In this document: one piece after another, positions 32,354 through 43,775 of the stretch | Layout: every line of letters starts with the position of its first letter | Position numbering within the stretch: position 1 is the first letter of the stretch | Source of the DNA: Lucinisca nassula | Lineage: Eukaryota > Mollusca > Bivalvia > Lucinida > Lucinidae | DNA length: 64,000 nucleotides | Assembly: GCA_963580285.1 (NCBI GenBank) | Contig: OY757011.1 | Span: forward strand, 151,961,092 to 152,025,091 | Reading direction: 5' to 3' | The notes under the pieces: generated by a model | Seen by the model: only the letters and a program-made list of their open reading frames with translations | Told to the model about the DNA's origin: nothing | Databases searched by the model: none | Program-made: the position numbers and the translations under genes

Positions 32354-32946
32354 GCATTGCGAGATAGTTGAAAATGCGCATGCTACTAGCACAGCTAGGA
32401 GCCTCCGCGCAGGCTGCCAAAGTTTGTGCCGCTACAAAGCGTGTTTTGCGTTTTATAAGCCTTCAAACATCGAGGGAAATATCTCCGAAAAACGAAATAA
32501 GGTAGAGAGGTGCAGTATGCAGTCTTTGATAGGCATTCATGTCCCCTTCCATCGTGCAAAAAATCGCGAAGTTTGGGGCACCAGAAAGTACTGAAATAAA
32601 GGGCTCTTTTGTCCATTGAGGTCTATGTGGAATAAACCCAGCAATCCAGAGCGCGAAAACAATAATGCTTTTTCATAGATAGTCAGCCACACAAAAGCAC
32701 GCCTTCGGGGCATTTTTCAATAGAAGCCAAGATACGGGGCTTCGAAGTTTTTGATGTGGGTAGACTAAGGGTTCCAGATTCTCATTTTTGTCACTTTCAC
32801 GTAGAGACCTGAAAATGATGCCAAAATATGCCCATGCCGACTAAACGACCTAGAGTCCAATTGCAGTTGCTTTTGTCTACTAGTTTCGGAGATAAATGGG
32901 CTCAAATGACATGGGAAATAGAAGTGGAGGCAATGATCAGGAATCG
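32354..32946. other. Old repeat fragments; left tip of repeat A
   Basis: 32395-32620 matches the repeats noted at 20875 and 22530. 32775-32850 resembles 29370-29430. 32918-32946 (AGTGGAGGCAATGATCAGGA, ATCGATACAATT) is the left tip of repeat A, and the 21-bp satellite starts directly after it. No gene recognised. Confidence 0.6.
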
Positions 32947-35900
32947 ATACAATTAAAGACATCTTTGGAGACATCAGAGACATCTGCGGATGCATGAGAG
33001 ACATCTTTAGAGACAAGAATGATAACTTCCGAGACATGAAAGACATCTCTAAAGGCAAGAAAAAACATCTCTAGAGTCACAAAATTCATTTATAGAGACA
33101 TGACGTCGAAGACATCTCTAGAGACATCAAATATATCTGCAGAGACAAGAGAGGAATTTTCGAAGACATAAGAAACATACATCTGCAGAAACTGAAATCA
33201 CATCTCAAGAGCCAAGAATGGCATATTTAGAGGCATGAGGTGCATTTTCGGAGAGACAAAAATCATCTTCATGACAAAAAAACATCTTTCGAAACATAAA
33301 AAAATATCTATAGAGAATGAAGAACATCTTTAGAGGCATGAATTACATCTTTCGAAACAAAGAAGACATCCTTAGAGACATGGAAGTCATCTTTAGAGAT
33401 ATGAAAGAAACCTTTAGAGGCACAAAACACATTTATAGATATGAAATATATTTTTAGAGCTGTAAAAACATCGATCGAGACATTTAAGACATCTTTAGAG
33501 ACATTAAAGTCATCTTTATAGACATGAAAGACATCTCTAGATACATGAAGACATTTTGGGGTACATAAAGACATCACTAGAGACATGAATCACAATTCTA
33601 GAGCCATGAAAGACACCTTGAGAGACATGAATGACATCTTTAGAGACATGAAAACATAGATCGAGACATGCAATGGTGCAAGACATCATTCGAGACATAT
33701 AAGGCATTTTAAGAGATATAAAAGACATCGTTAGAGACATGAAAGACACCTCTAAATGTATGGGAGACATCTGTAGATTCATTAAAACAACACTTGAGAC
33801 GGAGACATAAAACAAAATTGTACAGACATGAAAGACTTATGAAAGTCATATCTAGAGACACAACAACGTCGAGACATTAAAGACATCTATAGAGACATAA
33901 TAGACATCTTCGGAGACATGAAAGCCGTCCCTGGAAACATAAATTAAATCTACAGAGACATGATATGCATCTTTAGAGACAAGAAGGACATCTTTGGAGA
34001 CATATCTAGAGACATTAAAATACATCTTTAGAGACTTGAGAGACATCTTTTGAGACATTAAGAAATATCTGTAGAGACATAAAAATATCTTTAGAGTCAT
34101 AAATAACATCTTTGTAGTGATCTTTGAAAGACATCTCTATAGACATAATAGACAACCCTAGAGACATGAAAAAATATCCCCGGAGACACAACATACATTT
34201 ATAGAGACATGGAAGACGTCTTTAGAGACATGTAAAACATCTTTAAAGACATTGAAGGCAACTTCAGAGACATGTAAAGCATCTCTAGATACACGAAAGA
34301 CACATCTAGATTCATTAAAATCATCAGCAGAGACATGAATTACAATTCTAGACACGTGAATGACATCTTTAGAGACACGAAAATATCTTAAGAGACATAT
34401 AAGACATCTTTAGAGACATAAAAGCCCGTTGGAGACATGAAAGACATCTGTAGAGACATGAAAGACATCTGTAGAGACATGAAATATATCTGTAGAGGCA
34501 TAAAAACATCTTCAGAGACATAAAAACCATTAGTGACAAGAAAGACATCCCTAGAGACAGAGAAGAAATTTCTAGAGTCATCCCTAGAGATATCAAAAAC
34601 ATCTTTGGAGACAGGAATTAATCTTAGGAAACAATCTAAAAAGACATATCAATACATTTTTTTAGGGATTTGAGAAACATCTTTGGAGATATACGAGAAC
34701 AGACATCTGTATAGACATAAACGTCATCTCTAGAGACAAGAAAGATATCCCTATAGACATGAAAAATATCTCTAGAGACACAAAATACTTTTAAAGAGAC
34801 ATGAAAGACATCTACGAGCACATCAGAAACATACATCCGTAGAGATATGAAGTCATCCATTTATACATACAAAAATATCTTTGGAGATATCTCTAAACAC
34901 AGCAAATACTTTTAGGGCCACGCAGAACATCTTTGAACATATGCGAAACATCTTTGAACACATCAGAAACATACGGATGTAGAGACATGATACACGTCTC
35001 TAGAACCATGAAAGATACCTTAAGATACATTTAAAACGTATTTGGATACATGAAAGACATTTCTAGAGACACGCAGGACAATTTTAAAGACACGAAAGAC
35101 ATCTCTACATACCTGAAAGACTTCGTTAGAGACATGAAACACATATTTAAAGACAAGAAAGAAATATCTAGAGACATAAAACACACCTCTAGATACATGA
35201 ACCACATTTTTGGAGACATCCAAGACATCTTTGGGTACCTTGAAATTATCTCTAGAGACTTGAAGCACATCTTTAGAGACATTAAAAGACATCTCTACAT
35301 ACATGAAAGACAACTTCAGTGACATGAAAGACATTTTATAGAAAAGAAAACGTCTCTAGAGACATCAAAGACTTGTTTAGAGACATTAAAAACACCTCTT
35401 CATGCATGAACGACATCTTTGAAAACATTAAAGACATGTTTAGAGACATGAAAACATCGAGGCATGGAAGACATTTTAGAGACATTAAGGACATCTTTTG
35501 AGACAAGAATGACATGTTTACAGACATGAAAACATCGATCGAGACATGCAAGACATCTTTAGAGACATATAAGGTATCTACAGAGACATGTAAGACATCT
35601 TTAGAGACATGAAAACATCGATCGAGACATGAAAACTTCGACCGTGCGGAGACATATATGCATTAATGCATCTTTGAGACATATATGACAGGAGAGAGAC
35701 ATGTTAGACACCTTTAGAGACATGAAAGCATCGATCGAGACATGAAAAGATCGATCTAGACATGTAAGACAACTTTAGAGACATATAAGGCATCTACAGA
35801 GACATGTACGAATATTTAGAGACGTAAAAAACATCGACCGAGACATGCAAAACATCTTTTGAGAAATAAAAGACATCTTTAGAGACATGAAAACATCAAT

Positions 35901-36180
35901 CAAGACATGCAAAACATCTTTAGATACATGTATACATATTAGTCATCTTTAGAAACATGAAGGACATTTTAGAGACAGCTTAGGCATCTTTAGCGACATG
36001 AAAGACATCTTTAGAGACATAAAAGACATCTATCTGCACGTGAAAACATCAGACATCTTTAAAGACATGAAACACATCTTTAGACACACGAACGAATCTT
36101 TTTATACATGTACATGAAAAACATATGTAGAGACAGAAAAGACATCTATAGAGACATTAAAGATAACTGTAGCGACATGC
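32947..36180. repeat. 3.2-kb degenerate 21-bp satellite
   Basis: About 150 degenerate copies of a 21-bp unit near GACATCTTTAGAGACATGAA + A, with single-base changes and small indels in most copies. Because the period is a multiple of three, several frames stay open for 60-105 codons (DIFRDMK on +, HVSKDVF on -). Those frames drift with indels, have no common start and are not genes. The array ends about 380 bp upstream of the galactosyltransferase start codon. Confidence 0.95.
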
Positions 36181-36557
36181 AACGACTGGCCGACAGCTAA
36201 CGTCGTATCGATTTCGGCCTTCATTCTTTCCTAGTTGTAGAGACATTTGCCCTGGGGAGTTAATTCTGCTAGTTTTAATGACTTTAATTTACTAATTATG
36301 TCCCTGTAAATATTGACAGATTTTTTTTTTTTTGGTGAAACATGATCCAACTGCAAATCAGGTAGGACGACGAACAATGGTCCTTTTGAAGAACTTGAAG
36401 ATCGAATATCTTTTTTTTTCAATAATATATTTTAGAAATTTAGTCAATCGGAACACACGTTAAAGAATGAAATGTATTGAACACATGATGATGTGTTTTG
36501 AACAGTGGCCATTAAATAAAACGTTAGTAAATTGTAGGGATTATTTAAAAAAAAAAA
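36181..36557 (+). promoter_or_regulatory. Region upstream of the B4GALT-like start codon
   Basis: About 380 bp of AT-rich sequence between the satellite and the start codon, with T- and A-runs (36320, 36411, 36545). Promoter and 5' UTR must lie here or in an unseen upstream exon. I can identify no TATA box with confidence. Confidence 0.35.
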
Positions 36558-36747
36558 ATGACAATGCGTTGGTTGCGTGGTTGTACACCAATTCGTTTCG
36601 TTTCGCGTAGACATCGAAATTACACTGTTACTTTATTACTGATATTTCTAGTTTTCATTTTATTTTTCGTTGAGACTAGAGATGGAATTACATCGGATCC
36701 GAGAAATGGTCCTGTGTTTCCTGGAGCATGCTCTCATATGACTCGCG
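36558..36747 (+). CDS. B4GALT-like: Beta-1,4-galactosyltransferase-like, exon 1 (signal anchor)
   Basis: The ATG at 36558 opens a frame with a short basic cytosolic N-terminus (MTMRWLRGC..RRHR) and one hydrophobic segment, residues about 22-38 (YTVTLLLIFLVFILFFV), then a stem. This is the type II Golgi topology of the family. The exon ends CGC G|GTAAGT in phase 1 and joins the exon at 39359. A second in-frame ATG two codons later could also be used. The whole predicted protein is 338 residues, slightly shorter than vertebrate B4GALT1-6, mainly in the stem. Beta-1,4-galactosyltransferases move galactose from UDP-Gal to terminal GlcNAc or glucose on glycoproteins and glycolipids in the Golgi. 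Confidence 0.8.
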
Positions 36748-36901
36748 GTAAGTAAACTCGCACATATTACAGAGGACACTCTGTATAACGGCAGTAGTAT
36801 ATCCAAAAAAAAATTGGCTGTTATAAGGAATTTGCCGTTATAAAGAAATTCATAAAAGTTTAGCATCAGAATAGATATAAAATGCATTTTTCTCTAATTA
36901 T

Positions 36902-37127
36902 TTAACCCTTTTTGTACCAAATGGAATATTCCCTCTTATGTATAGCAGGAGTCCAATTCAAAATTTAGGGGTGCCAGGTTGCGTTTTCTTCACAATATAT
37001 TTGGAAAATGGCTGAACTGTTTGCAAACGTTGTAGGCCCTGATCAGACGCCGCGTTCTGTGGCGTCTGATCTGAGGCTGCACTGTTTGCCAATTACCCAT
37101 TTTGGGGTTTCCGGTACAAAATGGGTT
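36902..37127. mobile_element. TTAA MITE, family 1
   Basis: TTAACCCTTTTTGTACCAAA at the left, CCGGTACAAAATGGG at the right, internal hairpin CTGATCAGACGCC / GGCGTCTGATC. The right TTAA is lost at the junction with the SINE. Confidence 0.85.
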
Positions 37128-37290
37128 TTGTTTGTTTGTTTGATTTGAGGTTTAACGTCCCCGTCAACACAGTATAGGTCATTTTGGAGACGTTGCTTCA
37201 AATTTTGTGGGAATTTTATCCGACATTGAGATGTAATGACATCTCAAGCCCTGTCGCCAAATGAAACCAATAGGGTTTACAAGCATGGAA
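37128..37290 (-). mobile_element. S5 SINE, truncated
   Basis: TTTGTTTGTTTGATTTGAGG, GACGTTGCTTCAAATTTTGT, AAACCAATAGGGTTTACAAG; the head half is missing. Confidence 0.8.
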
Positions 37291-37730
37291 AAATGGGTAA
37301 AAAAATCAAATGTTGGGGGACATCTGTTAGAAATGCTTAACCAAACGTTGTGTGGACATTTGTTAGAATCGCCTCGGCGAGGCGATTCTAACAAATGCCC
37401 ACAGCATTTGTTTGCTAGAATATTCAATATAATTTTTCTAGTTTATCTCAATTAATACTTCTAATCTTGACCTAAAGATTTATTCCACAACTATTGCCGT
37501 TATAACGAGTTTTTTTTTGTCATTATATCCAATGTCGTATCAAGAGGGTTGACTGTATAACATGCCTATGTCATATTGGCCGCGCCAAGCGAACAGGGAT
37601 CTTCGAGAATGAGCGCTCAGCGAAGACAAAAATCAGCCTCCGTACTCAGTCATAGTCAGAATATAATAAAACATAGTCAGAATATAATAAAACGGGTTTC
37701 TCGTTTACCAGGGCTTATACGAACTCGTTC

Positions 37731-37976
37731 TGGGGCCAGTTGTTCAAAACTAACGATGTCGTTAGTTAAGGTACCGTTAAAACTTTGATCATTAAATATG
37801 GCAGATATGCTGAAATTTTTGCTAAAAAATGTGAGCAGCTTTTGCGAACGCAAAAGCTGCTCACATTTTTTCAGCAAAAATACCAAAATTTACGATATTG
37901 TTCTTGCTAGAAGAGTTAACAATATGACCACTAACGAGCTCGTTAAGCTAACGATGGTTTGAACAACTGGCCCCTG
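37731..37976. mobile_element. MITE with GGGGCCAGTTGTTCAAA termini
   Basis: GGGGCCAGTTGTTCAAAACT and its inverted match TTTGAACAACTGGCCCC bound 246 bp. A hairpin AAAAATGTGAGCAGCTTTTG / CAAAAGCTGCTCACATTTTT forms the centre, and further inner arms (ACGATNTCGTTAG / CTAACGAGCTCGTTA) pair too. Confidence 0.85.
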
Positions 37977-38105
37977 TAATACATAGAAAATAGTTCCCAT
38001 AGCTCCAGATATCCGCACATGTATATTCAGGATTCAAAAGGTATGTTGTGTGTATTCATTAGAATCGCCTCAATGAGGTCTGTAACTATTAGGTGGAAGA
38101 TTTTA

Positions 38106-38710
38106 TGTGTCACTTTACGAAAACAGGCCTATTCAAATATATAAAAAATTTTACCACCCAAAAAATGAAAATTTTCTGATAAACAATTCTGATATTTTTT
38201 TTATAATTCTGCTCGAAACATAGATTGTTGGCATCCATTAGAACCGCCTCGTTGAGGCGTTTCTAATGAGTACCCACGATCTTTGTTTGATTTGAGGTTT
38301 AACGTCCCCGCCAACATTGTATAGATCATTTTTGAGACGTTGCTTCCAATTTTGTGGGACTTTTACCTAACATTGAGATGAAATGACATCTCAAGCCCTG
38401 TCGCCCAATGAAGCCAATAGGGCTTATAAGCATGCACGCTCCGACTCGCACCGCTTTGCCTAGACAGGCTAAGATCCTCTGAGCGGTTAACAGTACTCGT
38501 GTGCGGTCGGTTTCAGCTCTGCGTGTAAGCATCATGCAGCCAGCCCCCATGGGCGGGGACCGACCCACAATCTATGTTTCTGAGCATTAATAAGAAAAAT
38601 AAAGTATACCTATGTAAACCCCATTTAAACTACAAAAGTGGGTTTAGTATGTGTGTGTGTGTGTGGGGGGGGGGGGGGGGCAAAATTATATAAGCGAGTT
38701 TTCCGTGATG
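38106..38710. mobile_element. Foldback MITE (subfamily B) split by an S5 SINE
   Basis: The left part ACGAAAACAGGCCTATTCAA to GAGTACCCACGATCT is separated from the right part ACCCACAATCTATGTTTCTG to AGCGAGTTTTCCGTGATG by the SINE at 38283-38565. ACCCACRATCT appears on both sides and may be the target duplication. A GT/G run lies at 38649-38680. Confidence 0.8.
38283..38565 (-). mobile_element. SINE-like repeat, family S5
   Basis: From TGTTTGATTTGAGGTTTAAC to CAGCCCCCATGGGCGGGGAC, with all landmark blocks of the family. Confidence 0.85.
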
Positions 38711-38907
38711 ATGTATGGATAGCATAGCTATTGGAAGCAGACAGACAATGAAAGCAGCTCTGAAAAATTAATCAGTAGGTCATGTTTCATAACGTCGCTT
38801 TTATTTAGTTGACAACGTCTCTCATAAAAACCATTTCACAACACGTGTAATAACATAAAAACCCAAATAGACATACATGTAGTATAATGCATGTGTATTA
38901 TTTTTTC

Positions 38908-39092
38908 ATCTGGTAAAGATAGAAGCCTCCGTGGTTTAGTGGTTACGCTACTCGCCTTGTAAACCAGGAGTCGCAGGATCGATCCCGGGCTTCTTCAGAC
39001 TTTCGGATGAGTCTTTACACCGGGGGCCCGTCTCCGTATGACCTTAGCTGTTAGTGGGACGTAAAACGCAAACACTCACTCATCTTGTAAAG
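38908..39092 (+). mobile_element. S3 SINE, full length, with 12-bp target duplications
   Basis: The head AGCCTCCGTGGTTTAGTGGT (A box) and GTCGCAGGATCGATCCCGGG (B box) is tRNA-like. A body CAGACTTTCGGATGAGTCTT and the tail GTGGGACGTAAAACGC follow. CATCTGGTAAAG (38908-38919) and CATCTTGTAAAG (39081-39092) flank it. Confidence 0.9.
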
Positions 39093-39281
39093 GTATGTTG
39101 TGCGTACTCATTAGAATCAATGAGACGATTCTAATGAGCCCACACAATGTGCCAATACAGATATTATCTCCAATATACCTACTGAAGTTGCGCTTTTGTT
39201 TACAGTCAGTGGCTTGAACTACCACTATCTCAAACAGATTTTCATGGTCCTAAAGGTGTTCGAGTCATTGAAGTTCGACTG
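39093..39281. mobile_element. TA-flanked MITE, right part
   Basis: TACTCATTAGAATCAATGAG / ATTCTAATGAG is a shortened central palindrome. The right end GTTCGAGTCATTGAAGTTCG + ACTG abuts TA at 39282. Same family as 19748-20093. Confidence 0.75.
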
Positions 39282-39358
39282 TATGCCAAATTGAAAGCCA
39301 CAGTTTGTTTCCGGCCTTTAAACTTCTATACATTTATTTATATTTATGAACATTGCAG

Positions 39359-39561
39359 AGAAAGTGCTAAAGACTTCTAGAAATACCAGTCTTATTCAGC
39401 CCGGTGGACATTTCAAGCCGCGTGGATGTATAGGACGCCAAGCAGTAGCTATCATTGTGCCCTACCGAGACAGAGAAGAACACAGAAAAATATTTCTTGA
39501 ACATATGCATTTATTTCTACAGGCTCAGCAGCTGGAATATGTGATATACATAGTAGAACTG
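39359..39561 (+). CDS. B4GALT-like: Beta-1,4-galactosyltransferase-like, exon 2
   Basis: The acceptor TTGCAG| is followed by AG that completes a Glu codon. The product includes IQPGGHFKPRGCIGRQAVAI, IVPYRDREEHRKIFLEHMHL and FLQAQQLEYVIYIVEL. This is the diagnostic GGHxxPxxCxxRxxVAIIxPFRxRxxHL...HPFLQxQxLxYxIxVxxQ block at the start of the catalytic domain of beta-4-galactosyltransferases. The donor is CTG|GTAAGG, phase 0. The ATG at 39346 lies in the intron and is not a start. The expected NR in FRNR is here YRDR. Confidence 0.92.
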
Positions 39562-40672
39562 GTAAGGCATCAGGGGACAGTTTCGCATTTGAGGGTGGAC
39601 GTTTTTCAAAATATTATAGTAGGAGGGTCAATAATGGCATGGTTGCTCATATAAATTGTGATATGTGGATATTTTTTGCCAATGTGGGCTTATTTGCTGA
39701 GTATCTGTACTTTTGTGAAATGGAATACGAAACTATCACCCCGGCTGTCTGGATGCTGTGCAAGTTCAAGGTGCAGCGGCATATCTGAATTCACGAAGGT
39801 AGCTTTGGCATGAAAATGTGGCTGTTTTTCAAAGAGGATTCCTGAAAAAGTTTACTGGTTATGGTATACTTTTCTGTCTAATTCTTTGCATGTGACTGAG
39901 TGTACATGACATCTCAACAGGTGCCAAGTACTGGTGTTTTGGGAGTAAATTCACAGGATCTGTCAAAGTGAGGTGGAGTCATGATTTTTTGTATGTAAAA
40001 ATTAGTGGGTGGGGTAAGTGAAATGCTGCTGCTGTCAGCCAATGCAAACAGAGAAGTGTTTCTTTGGTATTCTCTTTTGATTTCATGCATGTGTGGAGCA
40101 ATTTGAAACCAAAACAGAAGTTATCGCTTTCTCCAGGAGTTGTGGATAACGATTCAAAAACTTGGTGTGGCGCGGACAAAAAAGTGCTGCGATTAACTCT
40201 CCCCTGATGCCTAAGGCAACCGATGACGTTTTATTGCACGCAGTTGCGTGCAAATATGTATATTTTTTCGCAATACACAACGCTTATGTCCCCAAATGAC
40301 CTCCTTTAAAAGCCCTTCCACCCCCGTCCTCCCCACCCGTCATTCCCCCCTTGTAAGCGATGCTATCCTTGTTGATCTTTTTTCTCTAATACACTCAGAT
40401 CCCCAACCCCCCGAATCCTATAAATGAGTCCATATGGAAACTCTTAAAAGAAACAACACCTTAACATGTCCGCCTGTTAATCCGTATTGAAAAAACTAGG
40501 CAGGGATATACATTATTTTTCCTACCCCCCCCCCCCCCCACCCCAACTCCCCTACCCTCGCTTCCCGAAATAGCTTGTGTGGAACTCATTGAGGCGGTTC
40601 TAACGAGCACCCACAATCTATAATTGAGACATTGATTAGAGAATTATCACACTTAAAAAAATAACAAGAAAG
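39562..40672. other. Intron 2, first part: no gene
   Basis: Mostly unique-looking sequence. C-runs lie at about 40320-40345 and 40526-40545, and a degenerate foldback MITE fragment at about 40490-40660 (GGATATACATTATTTTTCCT; CATTGAGGCGGTTCTAACGA). Confidence 0.5.
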
Positions 40673-40870
40673 GCACTTGTGACAGACGTCTTGCAACAGC
40701 GATTTCACGTTAAAATCGCAAATGACAGACGTTTGTTATTAGCGGTTTGCGTTGAAATTGCTATTACCAGATGTCTGTCACCAGCGAATTTGCATTAGAA
40801 TCGCTATTTCCAGATGTCTGTCACTAGGGTATTCATGATAATCGATATTTCCAGATATCTGTAAATAATG
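40673..40870. repeat. ~57-bp tandem repeat
   Basis: Three to four units, each with a 'CGATTTCACGTTAAAATCGC'-like block and a CCAGATGTCTGTCA spacer. Related to 8641-8775 and 10500-10640 but with a different spacer. Confidence 0.65.
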
Positions 40871-40972
40871 TGGGTTTCTTTCTGTCTTTTTCTTTTTTTT
40901 TTTTGTATAATTCAGCTCACCATCATTGCCATCTCACTAGAACCTTCGTTGGGGCAGATTTTTGGATCCGAC

Positions 40973-41227
40973 ACATAACGTGAACAAGTCCGTGAAATGA
41001 AGACCCCCTATACCCCACTATATATAGAGAAAACTGGGGTTTTCGGGGGTATACATTATTTTTCTTATTTTTGCTCCAAGACATAGGTTGTTGGTACACG
41101 TTAGAACCGCCTCCACAACCTATGTTTGCAGTATTTATGAGAAAAATACCACGAATTTTCATCAGAAAAATGGCCATTTCAGAGATGTGAAAAATGCACT
41201 AATTCGCACGGGTGTGTTATCGTAATG
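40973..41227. mobile_element. Foldback MITE (subfamily A)
   Basis: CATAACGTGAACAAGTCCGT at the left and CGGGTGTGTTATCGTAATG at the right. The central palindrome is reduced to ACATAGGTTG..TTAGAACCGCCTCCACAACCTATGT. Confidence 0.85.
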
Positions 41228-41567
41228 AGTTTTTAATCCTGATCATAGCTCAGCTTTAAAACTTGGTCGAGTTGTATTAGTTGTTGCACCCTTTGATTAA
41301 TCATTACTGACCGTTCTAAGGGTGTTCTGAATTTCGGTTTACCATAGTCACTTGTTATCTGACCTGGAAAACAGCTCTCGGTCAGCTTAGGCCGTGGTCT
41401 GTTATCCGTCGTCCGTCCGTCCGTCGTTAGCTTTTCTTGTCCGGGCGATAGCGATTTTATTTTTGATCGGATCCTCAGCAAATATGTCGGTTATGAGGCC
41501 AGCCATACACTTTTTGACAAGTTCAAATTAAGGACAGATCGGATTATTGACGTGAGAGTTACATTTT

Positions 41568-41803
41568 GGGCCCCGTCAAGCGATTTTGGTACTTATCGCC
41601 TATGCGAGCAGGGAAGGTTCAGGCGAGCCTGCGCATCCGCGCAGTCTCGCCAGAACCTTCGCTGCTCGCTCATACAAGCAGTGAATCAAGAGGAACCTTC
41701 AGACAGAAAGCCATATCCCTGGCCCCTCTGAATGGCTGGGCATGCGCAGTTAAAATTTGTCATGACGGAATGCTGGAAGACACAAATTCGCTTGGCGGGG
41801 CTC
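41568..41803. mobile_element. 236-bp MITE with TTTT target duplication
   Basis: TTTT at 41564-41567 and 41804-41807; otherwise as 9774-10009. It sits in a fragment of a GTCCGTCCGTCGT-type tandem-core element (about 41390-42010). Confidence 0.9.
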
Positions 41804-42029
41804 TTTTGTACTTGCCCTTTAGTCTCCCATAAACTAATTCTGAATGGGAAAATGTTATACGATCGACAGTGACTTCATTTTTTTTGTTTTTGACAGAATC
41901 TTCATCAAACTTGCAGTTGAAGACAGGCATAAAATGTCGTACAAGTTCGATTATGGCTCAGTTTTGACTTTTTGCACAAGATTTACAAGCCCTTGAGGGC
42001 CTCATAGACTTAGGAAAAAGTTGTCTAGC

Positions 42030-42830
42030 TGATAGGTACCAGCTTTAGCACAGCGGTAGATACCCGTTTCATCACTGCGATAGGTACCAATTGTCTTGCA
42101 CACCTGACAAGGAAATCCGTGATTTTACCCTGGGATAGAAATTTATGTTCTGACCCTGGTGTTCCGACCCAGGCAACTAACATAAATGCGCTTCAATTCT
42201 ATTCAACTGCCGGAACTACTTCCGCACTACTTTTATTTTGTAAACAATATACATGTGCGAGCTGTCAAAACTAACCCGAGGTGTTGTGCAAGAAAAAGAA
42301 TCCAATATGGTGTTCTGTTGAAGATGGGCGTTTCCAACCCTCGGGATGACCGTGCTGAGCGGAACCTCGGCGTAGCCTCGGTTCCGCTCAGCACGGTCAT
42401 CCCTCGGGTTGGAAACGCTCATCAACAACAGAACCCCATATCAGATTCTTATAATACCGTAGCGATAGGTATCCGATTAATAACAGCGATAGGTATCCGT
42501 GTCACCATAGTGATAGGTATTCGTTTCCCAAAAGCGATAGATACCCGTCTCACCACAGCGATAAACACCCGTTTTACCACAGCGGCGGGTACCTGTGTCA
42601 CCATGGCGATATGTATCCGTGTCACCATAGCGATAGGAACCCAATTTGCCACAGCGATAGATACCCGTGCCACCACAGCTATAGATACCCGTTTCACAAC
42701 AGCGATAGGTACCAATTTCACCACAGCGATATGTACCCGTGTAACCACAGCGATAGGTGCCCGTTTTACCACAGTGAAAGGTACCTGTTTCGCCACAGCG
42801 ATAGGTACCAGTTCCACATTAACTGGCTCA
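42030..42830. repeat. 24-bp minisatellite around a large palindrome
   Basis: Units like AGCGATAGGTACCCGTTTCA + CCAC occur two to three times at 42030-42100 and about 15 times at 42455-42815. Between them, about 42296-42450 is a palindrome with arms GTTTCCAACCCTCGGGATGA..CCGTGCTGAGCGGAACC and complement. The 218-codon frame at 42186 is the translation of this repeat. The array ends about 25 bp before the exon 3 acceptor. Confidence 0.9.
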
Positions 42831-42854
42831 TATTCTGTCTGATTTTTATTTCAG

Positions 42855-43045
42855 GCATTTCCAGCAAAATTTAACAGAGGAATTCTAGTCAACATAGGTT
42901 TTCAGTACGCCATGGAATCGGGCATAGATTTCTCCTGTATTGTTGTACATGACGTCGATTTAATACCAGCGGACGACAGAAACCTCTACTTGTGTTCAAA
43001 TAATCCTAGACATATGTCCTCAGCCAATAGTAAATTTCGTTACCA
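42855..43045 (+). CDS. B4GALT-like: Beta-1,4-galactosyltransferase-like, exon 3 (DxD motif)
   Basis: The acceptor TTTATTTCAG| and donor CA|GTAAGT bound 191 nt, phase 0 to phase 2. The translation includes FNRGILVNIGFQYAMESG, then CIVVHDVDLIPADDRNLYLC, then PRHMSSANSKFRYQ. This matches the family blocks FNRAxLxNVGFxEA, FHDVDLxPExDxNLYxC and PRHxSxAxxKFxY. The D-V-D at residues 164-166 is the metal/UDP-binding motif. All signature residues of the segment are present. Confidence 0.95.
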
Positions 43046-43068
43046 GTAAGTTTGACATAATCATCATG

Positions 43069-43281
43069 TTAACCTTTGACCTGCTGAATATCTATATATG
43101 CCATGCCCACTACTGATGATCAACCAATCAGATTACTTGATGCAAATGATTGCAACACATTCATGAGCTGAATGACAAACAATGGAAATCCGGATCAGAT
43201 GGCTTCTGAAGAAGCCATCTGATCTGGATCTTTATTGTTTGACAGATAAGACATATCCGGGCTCAGCAAGACAAGGGTTAA
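43069..43281. mobile_element. TTAA-flanked MITE, family 2
   Basis: TTAACCTTTGACCTGCTGAA and the inverted CTCAGCAAGACAAGGGTTAA enclose a hairpin GATCAGATGGCTTC / GAAGCCATCTGATC. It begins 24 bp after the exon 3 donor. A second copy lies at 49073-49274. Confidence 0.85.
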
Positions 43282-43550
43282 CAAGTCCATGAAATGAACA
43301 ACCCTCTCAACCGCTATTTTATATAGATAGTGGGGTTTACAGGGGTATACCTTATTTTCCTTATTTTTGCCCAAAAATCTAGATTGTGGGTACTCGTTAG
43401 AACCGCCTCAATGAGGCGGTTCAAAAAGAGCACTCACGATCTATGTTTGGTCCAGAAATAAAATAAAACTGACAAATTTTCAAATGAAAAATACTAATTT
43501 TGGGGATACTAATTTTGCCATTCATGACACATGAGTGTTATCGTATTACT
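43281..43550. mobile_element. Foldback MITE (subfamily A)
   Basis: AACAAGTCCATGAAATGAAC to CATGAGTGTTATCGTATTAC; central palindrome TTAGAACCGCCTCA / TGAGGCGGTTC. It directly abuts the TTAA MITE on its left. Confidence 0.8.
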
Positions 43551-43699
43551 TATATTAACTTGTAGTATTTTTTTTTTTTAAAAAAAAAAAAAAAGACTCT
43601 TCCATGACAGGTCATTCTAAAACTTTTCCTTTTATGAATATTAAAAAAATATAAATTAGAACATTTTCTTGTTCAGTTCACCAGAGAATATTTTTGTCC

Positions 43700-43775
43700 T
43701 GCTCACAAATTTTAGAATGCCAACCATTGTTGGCATTTTAAAATCTCTGAGCAGAACAAATTCTATACCAAATTG
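43700..43775. repeat. Hairpin
   Basis: AGAATGCCAAC / GTTGGCATTTT stem with outer arms TTGTCCTGCTCA / TGAGCAGAACAA. Probably the core of another small palindromic repeat. Confidence 0.6.

Larger units (their letters stand above)
36768..37557. mobile_element. TA-flanked MITE with central palindrome, carrying two insertions
   Basis: The left end TA|CAGAGGACACTCTGTATAAC starts 20 bp after the exon 1 donor. The right end, reversed, is TA|CAGTCAACCCTCTTGATACG, with matching ATAACGGCA blocks inside each end. The central palindrome is GTTAGAATCGCCTCG / CGAGGCGATTCTAAC. A TTAA-family MITE (36902-37127) and an S5 SINE (37128-37290) sit in its left half. Confidence 0.7.

Noticed and set aside
33308..35551. 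Many 65-105-codon open frames on both strands (HVSKDVF-like, DIFRDMK-like)
   Set aside because: They are translations of the degenerate 21-bp satellite; frames switch at every indel and share no start or domain.
39346..39358. ATG at 39346 as start of the galactosyltransferase
   Set aside because: It lies upstream of a splice acceptor (TTGCAG); exon 1 at 36558 joins in frame and supplies the expected signal anchor.
42186..42842. 218-codon open frame
   Set aside because: Mostly the 24-bp minisatellite (8-residue periodic translation) plus a palindrome; lies in an intron and runs out before the exon 3 acceptor.
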